A DNA stretch of 64,000 bases from contig NZ_BBUZ01000032.1 of the NCBI RefSeq assembly GCF_001417735.1, forward strand, positions 62,001 to 126,000, in the 5' to 3' direction. Positions 53,947 through 62,087 of the stretch are shown in pieces. The stretch comes from Streptomyces sp. NBRC 110028 (GTDB lineage Bacteria > Actinomycetota > Actinomycetes > Streptomycetales > Streptomycetaceae). The position numbers and the translations under genes were made by a program. Within the stretch, counting starts at the first letter, position 1. Each line of letters begins with the position of its first letter. The notes under the pieces were generated by a model. That model was given only the letters and a program-made list of their open reading frames with translations, was not told the DNA's origin and did no database searches.

Positions 53947-55434
53947 ATGCACGCAGACCTCTCCCGCGTCACCTTCCGGCCCGACCGGCACTACTCGGCG
54001 GTCGTCGCCCAGCAGGGCCGCGTCCAGCTCGACGCGGACGCCAACGAACAGACCGCGATCCAGCTCAGCCAGGCCCGTACGCTCGCCACCGACCTGATCG
54101 GGCAGCACGGCGGCCCGGCCGGGAACACCGGCTTCAAGATCGACTTCAAGGGCGGCAGCCGCGAGCTGGACGACCTCGTCATCGGCGGCGGGCGCTACTA
54201 CGTCGACGGCATCCTGTGCGACGCGAGCCGGCCGCGGCCCGAGGAGGCGGTGGACGACGAGGCGGAAGCGCCGGGCACCGGCAACGCCGCAGACGAGGCC
54301 GGCCCGGACGGCGAGCCGTCCGCGCCGCCCGCCACCTGGACGTACTGGGACCAGCCGGACGCCCACCGCGACCCGGAGCGCCCGGCCGACCGGCTGCCCA
54401 CGCGGTTCCCGTACCTGGCCTACCTGAAGGTGTGGGAGCGCACGGTCACCGCCGCCGAGGACCCGGCGTTGCGCGAGGTGGCCCTCGGGCCGGCGATGCC
54501 GGACACCGCCGCCCGGCTCAAGGTGGTGTGGCAGGTGCTGCCGCTGGAGGGCTCACAGCTCGACATCGAGGACGGGCCCGGGGACCAGCGGGACCTGGTC
54601 CGCAAGGCGTTCACCACGTGGGCGGCCACCGCCGGGGCGCCCGCCTCCCGGCTCGCCGCGCGCAGCGAGCGGCCCGACCACGCGGACGAGGACCCGTGCA
54701 CGGTCACGCCGGACGCCCGCTACCGGGGCCCGGAGAACCAGCTCTACCGGGTGGAGATCCACGACGGTGGCCCCGCCAAGGGCGCCACCTTCAAGTGGTC
54801 CCGGGAGAACGGCTCCGTGGTCTTCCCGGTCGACGAACTCGACGGCACCTGGGTGGAGCTGGCGTCGCTGGGCGGCGACGGCAAGCTCGGCCTGAACGTG
54901 GGTGACCGGGTCGACTTCGTGGACACCGCCACCATCAGCCGTGGTGAGCCGCTGCCGTTGCTGCGGGTGGAGGAGGTCGACCTGCCGGGCCGTCGGGTAC
55001 GGCTCTCCGGCGAGCCCGAGCCGGGCGTCGGGCGCCGCCCGGACCTGCATCCGTACCTGCGCCGCTGGGACCAGCGGGACGCGTCCCGGCGCCCGCGCAA
55101 GGGCGGCGGCGCGGCCACCGCGAGGCTCCGGCACGGCGCCGTCCCGGTCGAGGAGGGCCGCTGGCTGCCGCTGGAGGACGGCGTCGAGGTGTACTTCGCG
55201 CCCGGCGGCACCTACCGGACCGGCGACCACTGGCTGGTGCCGGCCCGTACGGCCACCGGCGCGGTGGAGTGGCCGGTCGACGCGGCCCACAAGCCGCTGC
55301 TGCGGGCCCCGGACGGAATCCAGCTGCACTACGCGCCCCTCGGATGGGTGTTCGGCGAGGGTGAGGTGTCCGACCTGCGGATGACGTTCGCGCCCCTGGC
55401 CGCCCCGGTCCCGGCGGCGGACGACGGTAGTTGA
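53947..55434 (+). CDS. DUF6519-type eCIS cluster protein
   Basis: This 495-residue protein begins with the family pattern DLSRVTFRPDRHYSAVVAQQ, then GRVQLDADANEQTAIQLSQA. A central region contains RYRGPENQLYRVEIHDGG and FKWSRENGSVVFPV. The sequence is beta-rich and has no signal peptide. Homologues sit near the end of actinobacterial eCIS loci; their function is not established, and a distal fibre or baseplate-associated part is a guess. It starts 64 bases after the preceding gene. Confidence 0.75.
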   Translation: MHADLSRVTFRPDRHYSAVVAQQGRVQLDADANEQTAIQLSQARTLATDLIGQHGGPAGNTGFKIDFKGGSRELDDLVIGGGRYYVDGILCDASRPRPEEAVDDEAEAPGTGNAADEAGPDGEPSAPPATWTYWDQPDAHRDPERPADRLPTRFPYLAYLKVWERTVTAAEDPALREVALGPAMPDTAARLKVVWQVLPLEGSQLDIEDGPGDQRDLVRKAFTTWAATAGAPASRLAARSERPDHADEDPCTVTPDARYRGPENQLYRVEIHDGGPAKGATFKWSRENGSVVFPVDELDGTWVELASLGGDGKLGLNVGDRVDFVDTATISRGEPLPLLRVEEVDLPGRRVRLSGEPEPGVGRRPDLHPYLRRWDQRDASRRPRKGGGAATARLRHGAVPVEEGRWLPLEDGVEVYFAPGGTYRTGDHWLVPARTATGAVEWPVDAAHKPLLRAPDGIQLHYAPLGWVFGEGEVSDLRMTFAPLAAPVPAADDGS

Positions 55435-55519
55435 CGCGCCGGACACCGACCCAACTGAGTCATGTCATGACGGCATCCGTACATGACGGATACCAGTAAC
55501 ACCGAAGGAGCACCTCATT

Positions 55520-56401
55520 ATGGCAACACCCCTGAGCGCCGACAGACTCCTGAAGGTCCTGCGCGACGAGGGCCTGACCGTCCACGAATACCGCAACTGG
55601 CGCTCACACAACCGCAACTCCAAGGGCCCCTGGGGCCCGGTGAACGGCGTCATGATCCACCACACCGTGACCTCGGGCACCGCGAGCTCGGTCGAACTCT
55701 GTTACGAGGGCCACGCGTCGCTGCCGGGACCGCTGTGCCACGGCGTCATCGACAAGAAGGGCGAGATCCACCTCGTCGGCCACGGCCGCGCCAACCACGC
55801 GGGCCTCGGCGACAACGACGTCCTGAACGCGGTGATCAACGAAACCAAGCTGCCGACCGACAACGAGGCCGACAAGGACGGCAACGCCCGCTTCTACGGC
55901 TTCGAATGCGTCAACCTCGGCGACGGCGACGATCCGTGGCCGGAGGCGCAGAAGCTGGCGATCGAAAAGGTGTCCGCCGCCATCTGCCGCGCCCACGGCT
56001 GGAGCGAGCGGTCCGTGATCGGCCACCTGGAGTGGCAGCCGGGCAAGGTGGACCCCCGGGGCTTCACGATGAGCTCCATGCGCACCCGCATCGGCAAGCG
56101 CCTCGGCAACAAGCCGGACGGCCCGACCGAGCCCAAGCCGAAGCCCCCGGCGACGTACGAGCCCTTCCCGGGCGCCGACTTCTTCCGCGCCGGCCGCGAG
56201 AGCAAGATCATCACGGCGATGGGCAAGCGGCTGGTGGCCGAGGGCTGCGGCCGCTACGAAGTGGGCCCGGGCCCGGAGTGGACGGCCGCCGACAAGAAGT
56301 CGTACGCGGCCTGGCAGCGGAAGCTGGGCTACTCCGGCGATGCCGCCGACGGCGTCCCGGGCAAGAAGAGCTGGGACAAGCTGCGCGTCCCGAACGTCTA
56401 G
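55520..56401 (+). CDS. N-acetylmuramoyl-L-alanine amidase (PGRP-like) with C-terminal binding domain
   Basis: This 293-residue protein has an amidase_2/PGRP domain over about residues 20-185. Zinc-ligand His47 lies in MIHHTVTSGT, with family segments GVIDKKGEIHLVGHGRANHA and SVIGHLEWQPGKVDPRGF. A Pro/Lys linker and a peptidoglycan-binding-like C-terminus (YAAWQRKLGYSGDAADGVPG) follow. It should cut the stem peptide from muramic acid. There is no signal peptide or lipobox, so delivery by cell lysis or with the injection particle is likely. It has its own GAAGGAG ribosome site 85 bases after the DUF6519 gene and is the last gene before a hairpin. Confidence 0.85.
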   Translation: MATPLSADRLLKVLRDEGLTVHEYRNWRSHNRNSKGPWGPVNGVMIHHTVTSGTASSVELCYEGHASLPGPLCHGVIDKKGEIHLVGHGRANHAGLGDNDVLNAVINETKLPTDNEADKDGNARFYGFECVNLGDGDDPWPEAQKLAIEKVSAAICRAHGWSERSVIGHLEWQPGKVDPRGFTMSSMRTRIGKRLGNKPDGPTEPKPKPPATYEPFPGADFFRAGRESKIITAMGKRLVAEGCGRYEVGPGPEWTAADKKSYAAWQRKLGYSGDAADGVPGKKSWDKLRVPNV

Positions 56402-56418
56402 AGCACCACCGACCGGGC

Positions 56419-56444
56419 CGGTGCGCGGCCCCCGCCGCGCACCG
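56419..56444 (+). terminator. Terminator hairpin closing the eCIS locus
   Basis: A perfect 11-bp stem (56419-56429 with 56434-56444) with a CCCC loop begins 17 bases after the amidase stop. It lies between the convergent amidase and fulvocin-like genes. Confidence 0.7.
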
Positions 56445-56517
56445 ACGCCCGCTCCCCGAAGTGCCCTCGGCGATACGTTCCCGCCGTTGCGGCCGGCCTT
56501 GGCCCGGACGACACGAC

Positions 56518-57453
56518 CTAGTCGTAGCAGAGACCGTCGCAGGTCTGCCCGTACCACCATCCGCAGCCGCTCGAAGACGTCTGGCAGTTCCCTGGGCGGC
56601 AGTGGTAGCCGAGCCCGCAGCAGCCGTCCTCTTGGTGGCAGGCGCACCCCGAGAGCGGCCCGGCGGCGGCGCTGTCGGCGTCCACCGGTCCGAGGACCGA
56701 GACGATCGCGCGGGTTTCCTCCTGGCCGAAGGCCTCGATCGTCGCGTCCTTGAGGCGCTGCGGGGGTTGGTACGGCCCGTTCCCGCGATCGAAGATCGAG
56801 GGGTTGGCGACTTCGGCGCCGAGCCTGTCGAGTGCGCTGATCTGTTCGGCGGACAGACCGGCATGAGTCGCCCGGTAGTGGCTCAGGTGTTCCTGCCAGA
56901 CCCTGCTCGCCTCCGGCGGGGAAAGCCGTGCGTGGATGGCCCGCCGGTAGGTCATCGGATAGGCGATGATCGCCGTGTACGTCTTCGGGAGGCGGTCCTT
57001 GTTGTCCTCCGCCCATCCGTGGGCCTGTTCCGCCAGGGCGGGCGTCCTGCCCATGAAGACCAGCCCCACGGCTACGGCCGCTCCGGCGCCCACCCGCAGG
57101 AACTGCTTACGGCCCATGGCGTCCCGGTCCAGGGGATGTCCGTTGTACTGATGACGCAACTGCCCCAGGGACTGCAGCACCCTCACCGTGGAGCGAGGCC
57201 CCAGGCGGCGCAGGAGCGGTAACGTCATGTGGGCCCCGGTCCAGGCGCGTACGGCACCGCCGTTGACGCGCAGCAGTGTCGGAGCCCAGGCGGCCTCGCG
57301 GCCGAGTGCCTCGTGCCGCCAGTCTTCGACATCCGGATGGGTCAGTGGCAGCACCGTCAGCTTGTTGGCGCAGGCGCGTGCGACCGCGACGTCGCGGCCT
57401 CTCCGCCACATTTGCCACGCGCACACCGGCCGGCAAGAGGGCAAACAGGCCAC
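56518..57453 (-). CDS. Bacteriocin fulvocin C-related protein
   Basis: The frame allows 311 residues from GTG 57453. The C-terminal ~46 residues hold nine Cys in a pattern like the mature peptide of fulvocin C (GCACHQEDGCCGLGYHC, then GNCQTSSSGCGWW and TCDGLCYD). Before it lies a mixed region ending AEVANPSIFDRGNG. A signal-like hydrophobic stretch follows an RKQFLR basic patch at ~115-141 and ends TPALA. The N-terminal ~100 residues (KLTVLPLTHPDVEDWRHEAL, LGPRSTVRVLQSLGQL) look like part of a thioredoxin-fold protein without a clean CxxC. Translation might instead begin at Met113 just before the signal-like segment. The N-terminal start is uncertain. Confidence 0.65.
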   Translation of the reverse strand: MACLPSCRPVCAWQMWRRGRDVAVARACANKLTVLPLTHPDVEDWRHEALGREAAWAPTLLRVNGGAVRAWTGAHMTLPLLRRLGPRSTVRVLQSLGQLRHQYNGHPLDRDAMGRKQFLRVGAGAAVAVGLVFMGRTPALAEQAHGWAEDNKDRLPKTYTAIIAYPMTYRRAIHARLSPPEASRVWQEHLSHYRATHAGLSAEQISALDRLGAEVANPSIFDRGNGPYQPPQRLKDATIEAFGQEETRAIVSVLGPVDADSAAAGPLSGCACHQEDGCCGLGYHCRPGNCQTSSSGCGWWYGQTCDGLCYD

Positions 57454-57658
57454 GTGCCGGCAGGGGATCGGCCGTTACGCGTTCATCGCGTCGCCGAGCA
57501 GAACGGGCGGATGGCGCGTGAGGACGAACACGGGCCCCATGGCGCTGAAACCCGGCCGGGAAGTCGAGCACCCCGGCCGGGTTCCGCCGCGGCCCGCTCA
57601 GCCGCCTTCCCCCGTGGTGGGGGAGGGCAGGGCGCCGGGCGAGCCCACGGCTCGTTCG

Positions 57659-58504
57659 TCAGCGGGCCCGGAAGGCGGTGGCCAGTACGGAGACGGTGAC
57701 GTGGCCGGGCAGGCAGGCGTTGCCGGCCAGGTCTGCCGGGATCTGGTGGCGGGCGCTCGGCGTCATCCCGACCAGGTCGAGGACGTGCTGCCTGGTCAGG
57801 GGCATAGCGTACTCGACCCGTTCGGTGACGACTGCCTCGAAGCAGGGGTTCAGCGCCTGGTGGAGGCGCTGCTCCTTGGCCGGGTCGATCGTGACCATCG
57901 CGGGCAGTCCGCGCAACTCGGCCAGATGCCGCCCGGTGGGACGCACCACGATCAACCGGCCGCTCGGACGCAGTACCCGGCGGAACTCGGCCGGGTTGCG
58001 CGGAGCGAACACGTCCAGCACGACGTCCGCCACCCCGTCGGCCAGCGGGAAGGGGCGGAAGATGTCCCAGGTCGCCCCTGCGGTCCGTTCATGGGCTCGG
58101 ACCGCGAAGCGCAGCGCGCGCGCCGAGGTGTCCAGCCCCAGGCCACGGGCGCCGGGCACCTGGTCGAGCACGCCCGCCAGGTAGTAGCCCGTGCCGCATC
58201 CGGCGTCCACGACCGTGTCCGGTACGGGCATGTCGCCGGACGCCAGGCGGGCCACGGCCCGGCGGATGGGCTCGTAACCGCCGGTGGACAGGAACCGGGC
58301 CCGGGCCCGGACCATGGGCGCGTCGTCGCCGCTGGTGGCGCGGCTGCCTGTGAGCAGGCTGACGTAGCCGTGGCGGGCGATGTCGAAGGTGTGGCCCGCC
58401 GGGCAGCGCAGTGCGCCGCCGTCGGGATGCACGCGGGCCCGGCACGTTGGGCAGCGCAACAGGTCGAGGAACTGTTCGAGGGCAGGGCGAGGCGACACGG
58501 GCAC
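57659..58504 (-). CDS. rlmA: RlmA-type 23S rRNA guanine methyltransferase
   Basis: This 281-residue protein has an N-terminal zinc knuckle (LRCPTCRARV, then LRCPAGHTFDIARHGYVSLL) and a SAM-dependent class I methyltransferase domain (TVVDAGCGTGYYLAGVLDQV, later GRLIVVRPTGRHLAELRG). This matches RlmA/TlrB, which methylate N1 of a guanine in helix 35 of 23S rRNA; TlrB-type members give macrolide resistance. GTG 58504 is chosen for its AGGAG six bases upstream; a longer start at 58564 would add residues without family character. No macrolide cluster is in view. Confidence 0.82.
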   Translation of the reverse strand: MPVSPRPALEQFLDLLRCPTCRARVHPDGGALRCPAGHTFDIARHGYVSLLTGSRATSGDDAPMVRARARFLSTGGYEPIRRAVARLASGDMPVPDTVVDAGCGTGYYLAGVLDQVPGARGLGLDTSARALRFAVRAHERTAGATWDIFRPFPLADGVADVVLDVFAPRNPAEFRRVLRPSGRLIVVRPTGRHLAELRGLPAMVTIDPAKEQRLHQALNPCFEAVVTERVEYAMPLTRQHVLDLVGMTPSARHQIPADLAGNACLPGHVTVSVLATAFRAR

Positions 58505-58937
58505 GAGGCACTCCTGGCAACGGTGAAGGGAAGGGGCCGTGCCCGCGGGCGCGCGGAAGGGCACCGCTCACGCGGCAGGCACACCAAGGAGGGCGACGCC
58601 GTCCGGCGTCGCCCTCAAAGCCTTCCGGTCAAAGGAAGTTGCAGTGCGGGGTGCTCATGAATGCCACGCCGTCATTCTACGGGCCCGGGGCGCGGGGGAG
58701 CGTGTCCACTGCCGCCTGCGTGTCCGCTTACGGCGGCGTGCACGAGCTTCCCGGCCGCTCCGGCGCACACCCCGGCACCATCAGCACGAGCCTGCCGGGC
58801 ACCGGCCCCCAGCTCGGCGGCAAGCCGGACCTGCTGACGCGGGCGGCTATTGTCGGCGAGGCAAACTTGATCTTGACCAGGTATCACATGACACGGTTGC
58901 TGTTCCGGATCACACCACGGGACCGTTCAGGAGCGGC
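58505..58937. other. 433-base divergent spacer between rlmA and rutA-like genes
   Basis: No gene is supported. It holds a 12-bp perfect stem with a 4-base loop (58589-58600 with 58605-58616). The hairpin does not follow the end of any intact gene and may be an old terminator left from a lost gene. The rutA-proximal end has TTGATC (58867) and TTGACC (58873) that could belong to a promoter. An ATG at about 58658 opens a frame with no recognisable family. Confidence 0.5.
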
Positions 58938-60002
58938 ATGGACATCGGCGTCTTCATTCCCATCGGCAACAACGGCTGGCTCATTTCGAAGAGTTCTCCG
59001 CAGTACATGCCGTCCTTCGAGCTGAACAAGGCCATCGTGCGGAAGGCCGAGGAGCACGGCCTCGACTTCGCGCTGTCAATGATCAAGTTCAAGGGGTTCG
59101 GCGGTGAGACCGAGTTCTGGGACCACTGCCTGGAGTCGTTCACACTGATGGCGGGCCTGGCCGCCGTGACGGAGCGGATCAAGCTGTACGCCTCGACCCC
59201 GATCCTCGCCCTGCCCCCGGCGATCACCGCGCGCATGGCCACGACGGTCGACTCGATCGCCCCCGGCCGGTTCGGCGTCAACATCGTCACCGGCTGGGCG
59301 CCCGGCGAGTACTCCCAGATGGGCCTGTGGCCCGGCGACGAACACTTCGCCAACCGCTACGCCCGCGCCGCGGAGTACGTCACCGTGATGAAGGAGCTGT
59401 GGCACGAGGGCGTCAGCAACTTCAAGGGCGAGTTCTACACCATGGACGACTGCGTGCTGTCCCCCCGCCCGGCGAACGGCCACATCGACATCGTCGCCGC
59501 GGGGCAGAGCAGCACCGGCATGAAGTTCTCCGCCGAGCACGCCGAGTACAACTTCATCCTGGGGAGCGGCGTCAACACCCCGCTCGCGCTCTCGGGCACC
59601 ACGGCCGCGCTCGTGGACGCGGCGCGTGAGACCGGCCGCGATGTCGGCGCGCTCTCGCTGTTCATGGTCATCGCGGACGAGACCGACGAGGCCGCCCAGG
59701 CCAAGTGGCAGGACTACCACGACAACGCCGACCACGCGGCGCTGGCGTACATGGCGGGCGAGACGGCCACGGACAAGACCGCCGACGACTCCTCGACCGC
59801 CAGGACGATCTCGCTGCCCGAGGGCGCCGTGAACTTGAACATGGGCACGCTCGTCGGCTCCTACGAAACTGTCGCGGCGATGCTGGACGAGGTCGCCGGA
59901 GTCCCCGGCACCAAGGGGATCATGCTGGTGTTCGACGACTTCCTCGAAGGCATCGAGAACTTCGGCACGCGCATCCAGCCGCTGATGAAGTCCCGGCCGT
60001 GA
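58938..60002 (+). CDS. rutA: RutA-like FMN-dependent pyrimidine monooxygenase (LLM class)
   Basis: This 354-residue luciferase-like flavin monooxygenase is strikingly similar to pyrimidine oxygenase RutA along its length. It opens with IGVFIPIGNNGWLISKSSPQ, continues FELNKAIVRKAEEHGLDFAL, carries FTLMAGLAAVTERIKLYAST, and ends NMGTLVGSYETVAAMLDEVA. RutA uses reduced FMN and O2 to open the uracil ring. ATG 58938 follows CAGGAG. The other rut genes (amidohydrolases, RutF reductase, transporter) are not in the window, so the activity or substrate may differ, or the partners lie elsewhere. Confidence 0.82.
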   Translation: MDIGVFIPIGNNGWLISKSSPQYMPSFELNKAIVRKAEEHGLDFALSMIKFKGFGGETEFWDHCLESFTLMAGLAAVTERIKLYASTPILALPPAITARMATTVDSIAPGRFGVNIVTGWAPGEYSQMGLWPGDEHFANRYARAAEYVTVMKELWHEGVSNFKGEFYTMDDCVLSPRPANGHIDIVAAGQSSTGMKFSAEHAEYNFILGSGVNTPLALSGTTAALVDAARETGRDVGALSLFMVIADETDEAAQAKWQDYHDNADHAALAYMAGETATDKTADDSSTARTISLPEGAVNLNMGTLVGSYETVAAMLDEVAGVPGTKGIMLVFDDFLEGIENFGTRIQPLMKSRP

Positions 60003-60689
60003 CGGCTGACGGCTCCGGATGGCGTTGCCACCCGGAGCCCGTACGGAATCTCCGGGGCTGTTGCGGCTCGGTCCTCCGGCCACGCGGCCGGCCTCGGCGG
60101 CGGCGTCCTCGACGGATCTGACCGCCACGGCGATGCCGGTCAACTCCCGGCTGATGCGGAAGTCCCGGGAGACGGCCGGCCTCGCGGCCCCGAACGGCGT
60201 GCACATGGTGTTCGTGCACCGCGAGCGCGGCCCGCGTCCGGTGGCGGTGACGAGCGAGCTGGGCGCGGGCGGCCGACCACACCGGCCTGGCCGTCGCGGC
60301 GATCGGTTGCACGGTGTGGGTCGATCCGTGTCAGAGCGGCGAAGTGCTTGGGAGACCCGAGGATGGTGCCGGCCCCCCGGCCGGATGGTCGTAGGGAGTA
60401 CGGCGCGGCGGCCCGAATGGGGAGCCAGCAGGAGCGTGCTCCCTGTGCTCGTCGCGTACAGCACGCCGCCGACCAGGCTGAAGGAGCGCGCGAGCGGGCC
60501 GAGGACCAGGATTCGGGACCCCGGCTCGGGCATGCCGCCGACGGTCTTGAACCGGTCCCCTTCGGTCAGCAGCGACTCGGGTGTGCGGCCGATGGCCTTG
60601 GCGAACCCGGTGCTTCCGGGCAGCCGCGGAAGGTTGCGTCCGAGAGTGAAAGGGGTGCGGGGGAAGGGGCCGGCGACGCGAAACTCCGA
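60003..60689. other. 687-base spacer with possible degraded coding fragments
   Basis: No intact gene is supported. On the reverse strand around 60630-60430, one frame reads NLPRLPGSTGFAKAIGRTPE, LLTEGDRFKTVGGMPEPGSR and LVLGPLARSFSLVGGVLYAT. That looks protein-like, but it has no start with a ribosome site and dissolves into low-complexity sequence. I take it as a probable remnant of an unidentified gene. Confidence 0.4.
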
Positions 60690-61241
60690 TCAGGTGGCCC
60701 CTTCCGTCGCGAGCAGGAAGCGCTTGGCGTCGACACCACCGGCGTATCCGGTCAGGGAACCCTTCGCTCCGACGATGCGGTGGCAGGGCAGCACCACGCA
60801 CAGCGGATTCGAGCCGAGCGCCATCCCCACCGCCCGCGCGGCTCGCGGGCGGCCCAGCACGGCGGCCAGCTCACCGTAGGTGGCGGTGTGGCCGTAGGGC
60901 ACGAACGACTCCAGCGCGAGCACGGTCCGCGCGGTGAACGCGGAGGCGAGGGAGAGATCCAGGGGAACGGAGAACGACCGGAGATTCCCGGCCAGATACG
61001 CGGCGAGCTGAGCGCGCGCCTCGGTCAGCACGGCCAGTTGCCCGGGTGTGGCGTCCGCGTCCGTGAGGAACTCCACCCCGCTCCCACCCGCACGGGCGGC
61101 GCGCCGGCGCACGGCCTCCGCGGTGTCGTACGCGCAGGCGAGCAACGCCTCGTCCGTGGCCGCGAGGACGAGCCGGCCACATGGACTCGGCTCCTCGGCG
61201 AGTGCCACGGAGGTCACCGGGGCACGGACGTCGGACTGCAT
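60690..61241 (-). CDS. ogt: Methylated-DNA-protein-cysteine methyltransferase
   Basis: This 183-residue suicide repair protein removes O6-alkyl groups from guanine. It has the active-site motif VVLPCHRIVGAKG, the DNA-binding helix region PYGHTATYGELAAVLGRPRA, and GSLTGYAGGVDAKRFLLATE near the end, all standard. ATG 61241 starts 30 bases after the stop of the Ada-like gene and is preceded by GAAGGAGGAAG. It is the third gene of a probable sigma factor/Ada-like/Ogt operon for alkylation damage. Confidence 0.93.
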   Translation of the reverse strand: MQSDVRAPVTSVALAEEPSPCGRLVLAATDEALLACAYDTAEAVRRRAARAGGSGVEFLTDADATPGQLAVLTEARAQLAAYLAGNLRSFSVPLDLSLASAFTARTVLALESFVPYGHTATYGELAAVLGRPRAARAVGMALGSNPLCVVLPCHRIVGAKGSLTGYAGGVDAKRFLLATEGAT

Positions 61242-61271
61242 CGATCTTCCTCCTTCTCCGGGCCGGACAGC

Positions 61272-62087
61272 TCAGGCCGTAGCGGGACGACAGCTCTTGC
61301 AGGCGCGGTAGCCCGCCTGCCGGGCATCACCTGCGGTACGGAACGGCACCTGGTGCGGCCGGGTGATCCGGCGGGCGTGCGCGCACGTCGGATGGCAGTA
61401 GATCCGCGTGGTGTCGCTGCCGAGGAAGACGGCCCCGCGCCGGGTCAGCTCCTTCATCCGGTGCATGTCGATGCCCTCCGCGCTCCGCAGGGCATCCCCG
61501 ACGCGCTCCGCGTAGGCGGCGTCGCACGGCGTGCCGCTCTCATCGGTGACGCGGTGGCACGGGATCAGCAGCGGCACCGGATTTTTGGCCAGGGCCTCGG
61601 TGATCGGCTTGGTGGCGGAGGGCAGCGACGCCTCTCGCGCGAGCCAGGTGATCGGCCGCAGCTGCCCGGAGGGAATGGACCGGACCGCGTGGAGCACGGC
61701 GCGCTCCAGCTCGGTGAGGCCTCCCAGATCGATCGGCAGCCGCTTCGCCCGGCCCGTGCGCAGGGCGGGGCGGAGCCCCGGGAACGGCGCTGAGGCGCGG
61801 ATGGCGGTCCGGCCGGTGCGGGCGTGATGCAACCGCTCGAACTCCTCCGAGCCGGTCACCATCGTCTCGACGGCCGACCCGGTCACCGCGTCCGGGCTGT
61901 AAGCGACATAGATTCCGCCCGCCGCGCTGTCGAGATGGCTGTAGGTGTCATAGTGCTCTCGCGGAATTCCTACGCGCTGCAGTACCCTCAGGGCGAAGTC
62001 CGCCGGGGCGGGGGCCGCGAGATCGGCCAAGGCGTGCTCCAACTGTCCCTCCGCGGACTGCTCTTCTTCATCATTCCGGTAGTTCAT
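61272..62087 (-). CDS. Ada-like protein with reversed domain order (MGMT then Ada zinc domain)
   Basis: This 271-residue protein has three parts. The N-terminal ~130 residues open with an acidic stretch, then ADLAAPAPADFALRVLQRVG and YDTYSHLDSAAGGIYVAYSP. An alkyltransferase catalytic domain at ~130-205 has LLIPCHRVTDESG. A C-terminal Ada-type zinc-binding domain has Cys residues in TTRIYCHPTCAHARRI and YRACKSCRP, which in Ada take methyl groups from phosphotriesters. In E. coli Ada the zinc domain is N-terminal; here it is last. ATG 62087 has GGGAGGTGAC upstream and overlaps the sigma factor stop (ATGA). It could sense alkylation and modulate the co-encoded sigma factor; that is inference. 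Confidence 0.8.
   Translation of the reverse strand: MNYRNDEEEQSAEGQLEHALADLAAPAPADFALRVLQRVGIPREHYDTYSHLDSAAGGIYVAYSPDAVTGSAVETMVTGSEEFERLHHARTGRTAIRASAPFPGLRPALRTGRAKRLPIDLGGLTELERAVLHAVRSIPSGQLRPITWLAREASLPSATKPITEALAKNPVPLLIPCHRVTDESGTPCDAAYAERVGDALRSAEGIDMHRMKELTRRGAVFLGSDTTRIYCHPTCAHARRITRPHQVPFRTAGDARQAGYRACKSCRPATA

Noticed and set aside
26580..56401. Prophage
   Set aside because: Only tail-like contractile genes are present; no capsid, portal, terminase, integrase or attachment sites were seen, and AAA+ ATPase plus DUF4255 mark an eCIS.
57475..57540. 21-codon reverse mini-gene upstream of the fulvocin-related gene
   Set aside because: No ribosome site and no recognisable leader features; too short to support.
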